From a virus: a stretch of 24,042 bases of DNA. Below are positions 1-6,298 of this stretch, piece by piece. Every line of letters starts with the position of its first letter. Position 1 is the stretch's first letter. Position numbers and translations under genes: made by a program. The notes beneath the pieces are model-generated. The model saw only the letters and a list, made by a program, of their open reading frames with translations, had not been told where the DNA came from and ran no database searches. The stretch lies in the IMG/VR virus record IMGVR_UViG_3300032560_000113, positions 1 through 24,042 of that record; one strand, given 5' to 3'.

Positions 1-1
1 C

Positions 2-241
2 ACGATTGTTCACGATTTTGTTTGGAAAACTGATGGTACACAAGCTCGTGGTGTATTTGCTCAAGAAGCACACAAAGTAATTCCACAAGCCGTAAAAGTT
101 GGTGATGATGGTGAAGAAGTTGAAGACGTATGGCAAGTTGACTATTCCAAATACGTTCCAGACCTTATTGTTTATTGCCAACAACTTAAAGCAAAAATTC
201 AATCACTCAAGGCTGAAGTAGCCACACTTAAAGGAGCTTAA
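2..241 (+). CDS. Tail fibre C-terminus with S74-type intramolecular chaperone (5' partial)
   Basis: The open frame enters from the left edge and ends at TAA 239-241, giving the last 79 residues of a larger protein. The residues GVFAQEAHKVIPQAV, followed by VDYSKYVPDLIV and a closing helix LKAKIQSLKAEVATLK, match the pattern of the peptidase S74 / endosialidase-type intramolecular chaperone. In that family the domain sits at the C-terminus of trimeric tail fibres or spikes, helps the trimer fold and then cuts itself off. The catalytic Ser/Lys part lies mostly upstream of the window and cannot be checked. The neighbour 244-597 belongs to a family often found just after fibre genes. Family call is from recognised motifs; the full fibre is not visible. 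Confidence 0.8.
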   Translation, partial: TIVHDFVWKTDGTQARGVFAQEAHKVIPQAVKVGDDGEEVEDVWQVDYSKYVPDLIVYCQQLKAKIQSLKAEVATLKGA

Positions 242-243
242 AA

Positions 244-597
244 ATGTCAGCAACAATAACTTGGACTACCGATTGGTTATCCACTTCAACACAGACAATC
301 AATGGATTTACATCTGTTGTAGTCACAGCAGGTTGGAGGTGTACTGGTACTGAAACCGCTAACGGCAAGGAATACAGCAACTCTATATACGGCACTTGCT
401 CGTTTACTGAACCTCCTGCTGGAGACCCTAATTTCATACCTTTTGCAAGTTTAACGCAAGCAGAAGTCAACAATTGGGTTTGGGCATCAGGTGTGAACCA
501 GACAGCCACAGAGACTGCAATCAATGCAAATTTAGCATCACAAATCAATCCCGCAACGACCCAGCCCCCGCTTCCCTGGGCAACACAAGGAGCTTAA
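244..597 (+). CDS. Small conserved phage protein, DUF7936-like
   Basis: A 117-residue protein starting at ATG 244 behind AAGGAG, two bases after the fibre stop. The body is predicted beta-rich (ATITWTTDWL, VVVTAGWRCTG), followed by FIPFASLTQAEVNNWVW and a C-terminus rich in Ala, Asn and Pro. The layout, a beta domain then F(I/V)P(Y/F)..L(T)...V..WVW, matches a small phage family I recognise as DUF7936, commonly encoded next to tail fibres. Its biochemical role is not known to me. Position suggests a fibre-associated or late structural accessory protein. No signal peptide or membrane segment is seen. Confidence 0.65.
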   Translation: MSATITWTTDWLSTSTQTINGFTSVVVTAGWRCTGTETANGKEYSNSIYGTCSFTEPPAGDPNFIPFASLTQAEVNNWVWASGVNQTATETAINANLASQINPATTQPPLPWATQGA

Positions 598-599
598 AC

Positions 600-758
600 A
601 TGGACAAAGTAACTTTATCAACCACACTCGTGAACAACATCATGGCGTACTTGGGAACTAAACCCTTTCAAGAAGTCTTTCAATTGATCCAAGAAGTTCA
701 AAAAGAAGCTCAGGCACAAACTTCTGTGGCAACAACTCCACCCGAAACCAATGTCTGA
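600..758 (+). CDS. Small hypothetical protein, 52 residues
   Basis: Starts at ATG 600, two bases after the preceding stop, with AAGGAG upstream. The same frame is open further back, but that part lies inside the previous gene and has no ribosome site. Residues 1-35 look helical and amphipathic (NNIMAYLGTKPFQEVFQLIQEVQKEAQ); the rest is Thr/Pro-rich. The last eight bases overlap the next gene, so the two are probably translationally coupled. I do not recognise a function. Position among late small genes before the lysis cassette suggests a minor late protein. Confidence 0.6.
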   Translation: MDKVTLSTTLVNNIMAYLGTKPFQEVFQLIQEVQKEAQAQTSVATTPPETNV

Positions 759-945
759 TACAGAAAAAGATCTAGCTGTTCACGTTGCGGTCTGTGATGA
801 GCGCTATAGGCAGATCGCAGATATGCTCAAAGAAGGCGATAGACGCATGACCAAGATCGAGTATTTGATCTATGCTGTAATGGCAATGGTCATGTTTGGG
901 CCAGGGGTTGCGGCATCGTTCTTTCATAAAGTTTTTGGGTTGTAA
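751..945 (+). CDS. Small membrane protein, 64 residues
   Basis: ATG 751 overlaps the previous gene by eight bases. The N-terminal two thirds are charged and probably helical (EKDLAVHVAVCDERYRQIADMLKEGDRRMTKIE is broken here only for description: residues about 5-37). The C-terminal third, residues about 39-57, is one hydrophobic stretch (YLIYAVMAMVMFGPGVAASF). This is a tail-anchored, N-in type layout. Size and place near spanin and endolysin genes would suit a holin-like or lysis accessory protein, but no specific holin family is recognised and several other small membrane proteins nearby compete for that role. Confidence 0.6.
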   Translation: MSDTEKDLAVHVAVCDERYRQIADMLKEGDRRMTKIEYLIYAVMAMVMFGPGVAASFFHKVFGL

Positions 946-1013
946 AAATTGACCCGTTCACTCTTGTCGCACTTGCTAGCGGGGCTTTTAAAGTCTGCCG
1001 TGAAGCTTGTGAA

Positions 1014-1679
1014 ATGTACAAAGAAGGGCGGCAAATTGTTACTGACATCGCCAAGGAAGTTGATGGAGTTGTCAAAGACGTTAAGGCAGTACAAAAGAAA
1101 GCCAAGGGGCTATTTGGGTTCTTAACGTCCATTTTTGGTGCTAAGGACGAAATCAAGTCAGAAATTGCAGAAAATCTGCAAAAAACGGCTCCAAAAGCTA
1201 CCAAAAAGAAACGTCAACCTCCACCAGAGTTTGACGAGAACCTCATTTACCAACAGGTGAGTGATGCTCTCATTAAGTTCTTTCAAGCTTACAATGCACT
1301 TAAAAACTACGTAAAGGAGCAAGAGGAGTTTGCCCTTCACGCCAACAATGAAGAAGGCCAAGAGGCCGCAATCAAAATCACGATTGCCAATTTGCAGATG
1401 GAGAAGTTGAATACGGAGCTGAGTGATTACATGGTGTACCACGTCCCACACGAATTGAAGGACTTGTATACTCGGGTCAATCAGCAAATTGGTCACATTG
1501 CCAATGTGCAGGCGCTTGCAAGACGGGAAGAAATGCTGAAGGAGCGTAGGGCAAAATGGCAACGGCGGCAAAAGGCAGATCTAATCAGGGGAAGAATGGT
1601 GGCTTCAGCAATTACAGTGCTGATGCTAATGTGGATATGGCTGATGATAATAAGTCTGACTCACTCGCCATCCTACTGA
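1014..1679 (+). CDS. Conserved late phage protein with C-terminal membrane segment; start may lie upstream
   Basis: At least 221 residues, mostly charged and helical with heptad-like stretches, a basic KATKKKRQPPP linker near residue 65, and one hydrophobic segment at about residues 193-215 near the C-terminus. The frame is open upstream of ATG 1014 back to 930. Those codons read KIDPFTLVALASGAFKVCREACE just before the ATG, which resembles the N-terminus I remember for this family (M-K-x-D-P-F-T). No ATG, GTG or TTG is in frame there, only non-standard GTA 942 or ATT 948. The real protein is therefore probably about 22-24 residues longer. The last 124 bases overlap the next gene in another frame. 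Function unknown; probably a late membrane-associated or virion protein. Confidence 0.65.
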   Translation: MYKEGRQIVTDIAKEVDGVVKDVKAVQKKAKGLFGFLTSIFGAKDEIKSEIAENLQKTAPKATKKKRQPPPEFDENLIYQQVSDALIKFFQAYNALKNYVKEQEEFALHANNEEGQEAAIKITIANLQMEKLNTELSDYMVYHVPHELKDLYTRVNQQIGHIANVQALARREEMLKERRAKWQRRQKADLIRGRMVASAITVLMLMWIWLMIISLTHSPSY

Positions 1680-1798
1680 TTATTCTTCTGTTGGTTATTT
1701 TGTTATTGTTGATTCCGTTGATCGCTTGGATGTATGTGGATGTGAGGCAGATGGAGCTGAGGGTCAACAAAGCTTTGACAAGGATTGAAGGAAAATAA
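1556..1798 (+). CDS. Small membrane protein overlapping the upstream gene
   Basis: An 80-residue protein starting at ATG 1556, inside the end of the 1014-1679 gene in a different frame. The N-terminal 35 residues are polar and Gly/Asn-rich (KGRSNQGKNGGFSNYSADA). Then comes a very hydrophobic Leu/Ile stretch at about residues 36-62, and a short charged tail VRQMELRVNKALTRIEGK. The polar N-terminus followed by a single membrane helix resembles a small family I recall from similar phages, where the same long overlap also occurs; that recollection supports it being real. The next gene starts directly after its stop. A lysis or membrane role is plausible but unproven. Confidence 0.6.
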   Translation: MATAAKGRSNQGKNGGFSNYSADANVDMADDNKSDSLAILLIILLLVILLLLIPLIAWMYVDVRQMELRVNKALTRIEGK

Positions 1799-2068
1799 AT
1801 GATAAGTTATGTGTATAGAAAACGGCTAAATTTATACATATTGTTTTCAATATATATATTTTCTTTTCTTTTTACTTCATGCAACGATTCTTACAGATAT
1901 TATTGCCAAAACCCTGATAACTTTGGCAAAGAGCGTTGTCAAAAGCCTAGATGTGAGTTTAATCAGGATTGTCCTGAGTATTTGGTAGCCCCCATATTGG
2001 AGAAGAAAATTGAAGGAACTACTACTGCTCCTGCTCAACAGCCCCAAGGAACGCCTGTCTGCCGATGA
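1799..2068 (+). CDS. Small phage lipoprotein
   Basis: An 89-residue protein with a basic N-terminus (YRKRLNLY), a hydrophobic core at residues about 12-25 and a lipobox-like FTSC ending at Cys28. This points to a lipoprotein processed by signal peptidase II. The mature part holds four more cysteines in a pattern (YYCQNPDNF..ERCQKPRCEFNQDCPEY) typical of a small phage lipoprotein family I recognise, in which a short CQDP...W...CQ.P.C core follows the signal. The C-terminal AT/Pro/Gln tail overlaps the next gene. Position before the spanins suggests an envelope function in late infection. Lipobox position -3 is Phe, less usual than Leu. Confidence 0.65.
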   Translation: MISYVYRKRLNLYILFSIYIFSFLFTSCNDSYRYYCQNPDNFGKERCQKPRCEFNQDCPEYLVAPILEKKIEGTTTAPAQQPQGTPVCR

Positions 2069-2474
2069 GATAGAAATCAGGGTCCGATCTTTTGTGATCA
2101 TTGTGGTGACTTTGATTCTGGCGTTTATTGTGATGGCTCTTCTGTACTCGGTGACGTTTGTTAGTCAGCCGATCAAGGCTATGGCGCCCATCGACCAAGC
2201 GTATACTAAGATGCTCAACGATATTGTTTTGTTGATTGTGGGCGGTATAGGAGGCATCTTGACTAAAGGCTTGACCAATGAAGCCACGAACATGATGAAC
2301 GCGGCAAAGGCTAATACAGCCGCCTATGTGGCTCCTCCACCACCTCCACCTGCACCAGTTGTGATGATGGCTCCAGCGCCTAATTGGACGCCTCCACCAG
2401 CCCCTATGACGCCTCCTACGCTAGAAGCTGACCATGAGCGTGAGAGAATGGCACAAGCAAGGGCTGGACTATGA
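2010..2474 (+). CDS. Phage membrane protein with two hydrophobic segments and Pro-rich tail
   Basis: A 154-residue product starting at TTG 2010, preceded by GGAGAAG; the start lies 59 bases inside the lipoprotein gene. Residues about 28-48 (FVIIVVTLILAFIVMALLY) and about 69-84 (NDIVLLIVGGIGGIL) are membrane segments, separated by a short loop containing APIDQAYTKM. The remainder is a Pro/Ala-rich tail with a run of prolines. The motif M.PID..Y..M...I...VG..GG is familiar from small membrane proteins in lysis regions of similar phages. With two membrane segments and its location immediately before the spanins, it is a reasonable holin candidate. That assignment is inference; no signature proves it. 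Confidence 0.6.
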   Translation: MKELLLLLLNSPKERLSADEIEIRVRSFVIIVVTLILAFIVMALLYSVTFVSQPIKAMAPIDQAYTKMLNDIVLLIVGGIGGILTKGLTNEATNMMNAAKANTAAYVAPPPPPPAPVVMMAPAPNWTPPPAPMTPPTLEADHERERMAQARAGL

Positions 2475-3049
2475 GCTGGTTGTCATGGTTCTTTGATGAC
2501 TTGTTTTATTGGATGGCCCTCATTGCTCTGGGAGTAGGAGCAGTGGCCTATGTATTGAGCTATTTGGTGGGTTTTCTGCCAATGTTAAAGCCCCACGCCC
2601 TCATCATAAAGGTAGTGGGATTGGTGTTAGTTATCTCAGGAGGTTACTATGTTTCAGATTATCACGGCTATCAAAGACGCGTTGCAGAAGATAAGGCAGA
2701 AATTGAACGACTCAATGGCGAAGCGCGCGCAAAAGAAGTCGAACTCGGACAAAAGCTCGCAAGAGCCACCAGCCAACTGAAGCAGGCCAAAAATGACATT
2801 AAGACCAAGCAGGCTAGTATTGATGCTCGCATTGATGCTGGCGAGTTGCGCCTCCCCTCTACCTGTGGTGTACAAGCCAGTGCAGATGCCCCCAATGGAA
2901 ATCAAACCAATGGAACCGAATCTGACCGACAGGCTGTTAAAGATATTGTCGCCATCGCCTCAGACGGAGATAAAGCAATCGTCAGTCTTAACTCCTGCAT
3001 TGCCCAGTACGAAACCGTAATGAAAACCGTCAATGAGGGAGTCAAATGA
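2471..3049 (+). CDS. Rz: Rz-like inner-membrane spanin subunit
   Basis: A 192-residue protein whose ATG overlaps the upstream stop (ATGA). It has hydrophobic segments at residues about 13-37 and 44-62, followed by a long charged, heptad-like coiled coil (about 66-115) expected to extend into the periplasm. The decisive evidence is that a proline-rich lipoprotein with a lipobox is encoded inside it in the +1 frame (2793-3020). This is the embedded Rz/Rz1 arrangement. The pair joins inner and outer membranes and disrupts the outer membrane at the end of lysis. Two N-terminal hydrophobic segments rather than one is slightly unusual. The gene is followed by a tiny membrane ORF and the endolysin. 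Confidence 0.75.
   Translation: MSWLSWFFDDLFYWMALIALGVGAVAYVLSYLVGFLPMLKPHALIIKVVGLVLVISGGYYVSDYHGYQRRVAEDKAEIERLNGEARAKEVELGQKLARATSQLKQAKNDIKTKQASIDARIDAGELRLPSTCGVQASADAPNGNQTNGTESDRQAVKDIVAIASDGDKAIVSLNSCIAQYETVMKTVNEGVK
2793..3020 (+). CDS. Rz1: Rz1-like outer-membrane spanin lipoprotein (embedded)
   Basis: A 75-residue ORF lying wholly within the Rz-like gene in the +1 frame. The N-terminus MTLRPSRLVLMLALMLASC is a lipoprotein signal: two arginines, a Leu/Met-rich core and the lipobox L-A-S-C with Cys19. The mature part of about 57 residues is proline-rich (SPLPVVYKPVQMPPMEIKPMEP), as expected for o-spanins. In the known system the lipoprotein is anchored in the outer membrane and binds the periplasmic C-terminus of the i-spanin. 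The ribosome site before ATG 2793 is weak, so expression may be low or coupled to passage of ribosomes on Rz. Confidence 0.75.
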   Translation: MTLRPSRLVLMLALMLASCASPLPVVYKPVQMPPMEIKPMEPNLTDRLLKILSPSPQTEIKQSSVLTPALPSTKP

Positions 3050-3120
3050 ATGATAAATTCACTCTTGTACTTATGTGCGTTATCGTTCTCGTTCTTACTA
3101 TTATTTTGGTTCAACTATGA
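3046..3120 (+). CDS. 24-residue membrane micropeptide in the lysis cassette
   Basis: ATG 3046 overlaps the Rz stop as ATGA, and its own stop TGA 3118-3120 overlaps the endolysin ATG 3117 in the same way. The peptide MNDKFTLVLMCVIVLVLTII (then LVQL) is a short charged N-terminus plus one hydrophobic helix. Perfect ATGA coupling at both ends, on a stretch that would otherwise be an unexplained gap between two lysis genes, is the main reason for calling it. It could be a pinholin-like, antiholin or lysis-timing peptide. It is so short that function cannot be inferred from sequence. Confidence 0.55.
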   Translation: MNDKFTLVLMCVIVLVLTIILVQL

Positions 3121-3707
3121 TAACGGATGAGAAACTACATGCTCTTGGAATAGGGCCAGAATGGGTGGAACCACTGAATGCAACTATCCAAAAGTTCAGC
3201 ATTTTTACCGTTAAAGAACAAGCCGCCTTTATCGGACAGCTTTCACACGAGTGCAACCACTTCCGTACATTGGAAGAAAATCTTAACTACCGAGCCGAAA
3301 CCCTTCAAGCTCTCTTCCATACTCACTTCAAGCCAGAAGAGTATGCCCTTTTTGCCCATCAACCTCAAAAGATTGCCAATAGGATTTACGCCAATCGGGG
3401 AGGAAACAGGAATGAAGCAAGTGGGGACGGGTTCATGTACAGGGGAAGAGGAACAATTCAGCTTACCTTTCACGATAACTACTGGCACTGTGGACAAGCA
3501 TTGGGTCAAGATTTTGTAAAGAATCCAGACTTGGTGAAAACACCTATGTACGCCGCCATGAGCGGTGGTTGGTTTTGGGCTACGCATGGGTGCAACAATT
3601 TGGTAGATAACGATGAAGCTTTGTGTAAAAGGATCAATGGTGGGTTGTTTGGACTCAACGAAAGAATCAGTTTGACCCAAAAGGCTTTGTCAATATTGAG
3701 CGCCTAA
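3117..3707 (+). CDS. GH19 (chitinase class I-like) endolysin
   Basis: A 196-residue enzyme that degrades peptidoglycan at lysis. Start ATG 3117 is preferred over an upstream in-frame ATG at 3075 because 3117 overlaps the preceding micro-ORF stop and gives the usual N-terminus. Visible family features: FIGQLSHECNHF at about residues 38-49 with likely catalytic Glu45, EENLNYRAE at 53-61 with a second acidic pair, and YRGRGTIQLT at 108-117, the GRG.IQLT substrate-cleft motif. The sequence continues with GWFWATHGCNNLVD and ends with C..INGG. No signal peptide is present, so export through a holin is expected. Rz/Rz1 genes directly upstream complete a gram-negative lysis cassette. Confidence 0.85.
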   Translation: MITDEKLHALGIGPEWVEPLNATIQKFSIFTVKEQAAFIGQLSHECNHFRTLEENLNYRAETLQALFHTHFKPEEYALFAHQPQKIANRIYANRGGNRNEASGDGFMYRGRGTIQLTFHDNYWHCGQALGQDFVKNPDLVKTPMYAAMSGGWFWATHGCNNLVDNDEALCKRINGGLFGLNERISLTQKALSILSA

Positions 3708-3725
3708 AAGTGCCCTTGTAAAGGA

Positions 3726-3753
3726 TTGACGACGGTGGGAAAATAGCTAAAAC
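3726..3753 (+). promoter_or_regulatory. Possible sigma70-type promoter before the virion gene block
   Basis: In the 58-base gap between endolysin and adaptor gene, TTGACG (3726-3731) is followed after 16 bases by TAAAAC (3748-3753). The first hexamer matches consensus at five of six positions, the second at four of six. It lies just upstream of the ribosome site GGGAG and ATG 3766. A short CCTT-GTA-AAGG dyad precedes it. This is one of the few gaps in the rightward late block, but the match is modest. Confidence 0.3.
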
Positions 3754-3765
3754 AATGGGAGAAAT

Positions 3766-4410
3766 ATGGCTACTTACACGCCCTCTTGGGTAATGACCTA
3801 TGACTCGCTGAATGCAATCGTTCTTCAATATTTGGAGCGGTCTGATCAAGCGACGATTAACGCCATCCCTACTTTTATCACCCTTGCTGAATTTGAGATT
3901 GCCCAAGAGATCAAAACCTTGGGTCAGTTGCAGATTGTTGAGTCAACGACCATTGCAGGCAACCCAGTTCTTCAAAAGCCTGCCAGATGGCGTAAAACCG
4001 TATCAATGAACTACACCAATAGCAGTGGTGTACGAACCCCAATTTTGCTTCGTAAGTACGAGTATTTGACCAATTATTGGCCAAATAACACGCTTACTTC
4101 GGCGCCCGTTTACTATGCTGATACCAATTGGGATCACTGGTATCTAGCTCCAACACCAGATCAAGCATACACCTTAGAGGTGTTGTACTACGAACGCATT
4201 CAACCTTTGAGTTCTGACAATCAAACAAATTGGTTGACTCAGAATGCTCCAACGGCCATGTTGTTTGGCACTCTTTTGCAAGCAATGCCTTTCTTGAAAA
4301 ACGATCAACGGCAAATTTTCCAACAAAAGTACACCGAGGCTATTCAGTCACTCAAGACTGAAGACACTTCACGTCTTGGTGATCGTCAATCTGTTGCAGT
4401 GGACTCATGA
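3766..4410 (+). CDS. Head-tail adaptor-like virion protein
   Basis: A 214-residue protein without cysteine, starting at ATG 3766 behind GGGAG. The sequence begins with YDSLNAIVLQYLERSDQATI, then ITLAEFEIAQEIKTLG and a beta-rich middle (VLQKPARWRKTVSMNYT, ILLRKYEYLTNYWP, YYADTNWDHWYLAPTP), ending in a helix. This matches the phage adaptor proteins related to SU10-type podoviruses as I remember them: an N-terminal helical part that binds under the portal and W-rich beta strands. Its place upstream of a gp10/nozzle-like gene fits a neck or tail-assembly role. The gene ends in ATGA with the inserted GIY-YIG gene. Confidence 0.65.
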   Translation: MATYTPSWVMTYDSLNAIVLQYLERSDQATINAIPTFITLAEFEIAQEIKTLGQLQIVESTTIAGNPVLQKPARWRKTVSMNYTNSSGVRTPILLRKYEYLTNYWPNNTLTSAPVYYADTNWDHWYLAPTPDQAYTLEVLYYERIQPLSSDNQTNWLTQNAPTAMLFGTLLQAMPFLKNDQRQIFQQKYTEAIQSLKTEDTSRLGDRQSVAVDS

Positions 4411-5042
4411 AATACGCAATCTATATCATCACCAATACCGTGAATGCCAAGCAATATGTTGGCATTACGGCAGATTTGGAGCGTCGATGGAAAAGACATC
4501 GCAACGCTAATGAAGGACAATACATTCATCGAGCCATCAAGAAATATGGTGTGGATGCGTTTGTGTTTACGCATGTTGCAGACGCTTTTGATGCAGAGTC
4601 AGCAAAAATGATTGAGCGCATGTTGATTGTCGAGCACAATACCAAGATGCCTCACGGCTACAACATGACCGATGGTGGCGATGGAACTATGGGCATGATC
4701 AAAACTGAAGATCACAAGCAAAAAATTCGTGAGTCAAACAAGAAGACGTGGGACAGCAGGCCAGACTTAAAAAAGGCAATTGGCGAAATGAATAGCGTCC
4801 TGAAAAAAGGTAAACCCAGTGTCAAAAAAGGCATCCCAAGCGGTCGGAAAGGCATAGCTCACTCCCCTGAACATGCCGCAAAAATTAAAGAATCTTTAAA
4901 TACGCCAGAATCAAAAGCAAAACGAAGTGTGTCAGCTAAAAAGGCTTTGAACGATCCACAGTGGAAAGCAGAGCAAAGCGCTCGATTGAAAACAATTTGG
5001 GCTATTAGAAAAGCCAAGAAGGAAGCAGAATCATGTCTGTAA
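4407..5042 (+). CDS. GIY-YIG homing endonuclease with NUMOD3-type repeats
   Basis: A 211-residue protein. Residues 1-90 form the GIY-YIG domain: KYAIYIITN...KQYVGIT carries the two halves of the name motif, LERRWKRH holds the usual catalytic arginine, and the acidic IERMLIVEHNT follows. Residues 95-200 are basic and contain repeated short DNA-binding motifs of the NUMOD3 kind (TEDHKQKIRESNKK, SPEHAAKIKESLNTPESKAK). Such enzymes are selfish elements that cut cognate intron-less or gene-less alleles. It sits between the adaptor and a fibre-like gene, with a four-base overlap upstream and a ten-base overlap downstream, so it is expressed in the virion operon instead of being in an intron. Confidence 0.85.
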   Translation: MKYAIYIITNTVNAKQYVGITADLERRWKRHRNANEGQYIHRAIKKYGVDAFVFTHVADAFDAESAKMIERMLIVEHNTKMPHGYNMTDGGDGTMGMIKTEDHKQKIRESNKKTWDSRPDLKKAIGEMNSVLKKGKPSVKKGIPSGRKGIAHSPEHAAKIKESLNTPESKAKRSVSAKKALNDPQWKAEQSARLKTIWAIRKAKKEAESCL

Positions 5043-6298
5043 GCTACACAAACCCATACACAGGACAGACGATTAACCCATCACAAGTGGGTTATGAAAA
5101 TCTAACGCTCACAACCACATACACAGCGCTTCAATGGCCTGTCAATGGAAATACGACTTCTGTTGTTGCTAACATCATTGAAGCTACAGCTAACGTAAGC
5201 CCTGCGTATGTTGTTTTACCTCCTGCGACGCAAGTATCAGTTGGTCAAGCATTCATCATTAGAAACATTGGTTCAACCAATGCGTTTACGGTTGTTTCTC
5301 AGAACGCCAATTTAACGTACAACACAATTCAAACGGTTCCTACCGCGCCTACAACTGCAACAGTCAACACTTATTACATTTACCTAACTGACAATTCAAC
5401 TGTTCAAGGTACATGGTCTACTGTTGCTTTGGGTGTTGGTACTTCAGCCGCCAGTGCCGCCGCTTTGGCGGGACTTGGTTTGTTGCCGCTGAATACTACT
5501 TTGAACACCAATACGCAAGTTGCGTTGGTTTCTTCTGCTTACACTTTTAATTCAAGCGATGGATCGCAATTGTTTGTATGGACAGGTGGCGCAGGCACAA
5601 TGACCTTACCTACGGTAGCTAGTGTTCCATCTGGTTGGTATGTAATTGTCAAAAACGATGGCGCAGGCATATTGAATGTTACTGCACAAGGTTCAAGCAC
5701 AATTGATACAACAACATCAACAGTACAAATTCAAATAGCAAACTCTAGTGTTTTTGTATCCAATGGTTCAAATTGGTATACCTATGCTTTAGCACAGCAA
5801 AATGTATTCAATTACACCCAATTGTATTTAAGCCTTACTGGAGCCGCCGCTACGGTTACTTTAACCGCCGCTCAAGCCAAGAATGTTATTCAGCAGTATG
5901 CAGGTATTCTTTCTCAGAATACAACAATTATTGTTCCTCAGACGGTTCAGCTTTATTCAATTAGGAACAGTACATCTGGCGCATACACATTAACCATTTC
6001 AACTGGAGTAACTGGTGGTACAACATTCAACGTAACATCAGGTACAGCGGCACTTTTAGTGTGTGATGGAACTAATGTTTTCAGTGCAACATCATCATCA
6101 ACAAGTTTTACGTCACAGTTGACGTTAGGAAATGGTTCTGCGACCAATCCATCATTGAACTTTTCTGGAGATACAACTACTGGTTTGTATCTTGCCGCTT
6201 CAGGGCAACTAGGATTTGCAATTGGTGGAGTAAGCGCAGGAACATTAACGTCTAGCGGATTATTGTTACCTGTTGGCATTCAAGGCGGGACATTCTAA
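5033..6298 (+). CDS. Fibre-like virion protein
   Basis: A 421-residue, Ser/Thr/Asn/Val-rich protein with almost no charged residues and one cysteine. It is made of repeated beta-strand blocks (YVVLPPATQVSVGQAFIIRN; MTLPTVASVPSGWYVIVKN; YTLTISTGVTGGTTFNVTSG), each about 90-110 residues apart, resembling tail or head fibre shafts that bind surfaces. The end, NPSLNFSGDTTTGLYLAASGQL, matches the S-F-x-GDxxTG(I/L)Y segment that in many phage fibres precedes the chaperone tail; here the protein stops shortly afterwards at GGTF. It may work with the S74-type fibre at the left edge. Its stop overlaps the next ATG by one base (TAATG). Confidence 0.65.
   Translation: MSVSYTNPYTGQTINPSQVGYENLTLTTTYTALQWPVNGNTTSVVANIIEATANVSPAYVVLPPATQVSVGQAFIIRNIGSTNAFTVVSQNANLTYNTIQTVPTAPTTATVNTYYIYLTDNSTVQGTWSTVALGVGTSAASAAALAGLGLLPLNTTLNTNTQVALVSSAYTFNSSDGSQLFVWTGGAGTMTLPTVASVPSGWYVIVKNDGAGILNVTAQGSSTIDTTTSTVQIQIANSSVFVSNGSNWYTYALAQQNVFNYTQLYLSLTGAAATVTLTAAQAKNVIQQYAGILSQNTTIIVPQTVQLYSIRNSTSGAYTLTISTGVTGGTTFNVTSGTAALLVCDGTNVFSATSSSTSFTSQLTLGNGSATNPSLNFSGDTTTGLYLAASGQLGFAIGGVSAGTLTSSGLLLPVGIQGGTF

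Noticed and set aside
3243-3680. 145-residue minus-strand frame inside the endolysin gene
   Set aside because: Shadow of a well-supported GH19 gene; no start context.
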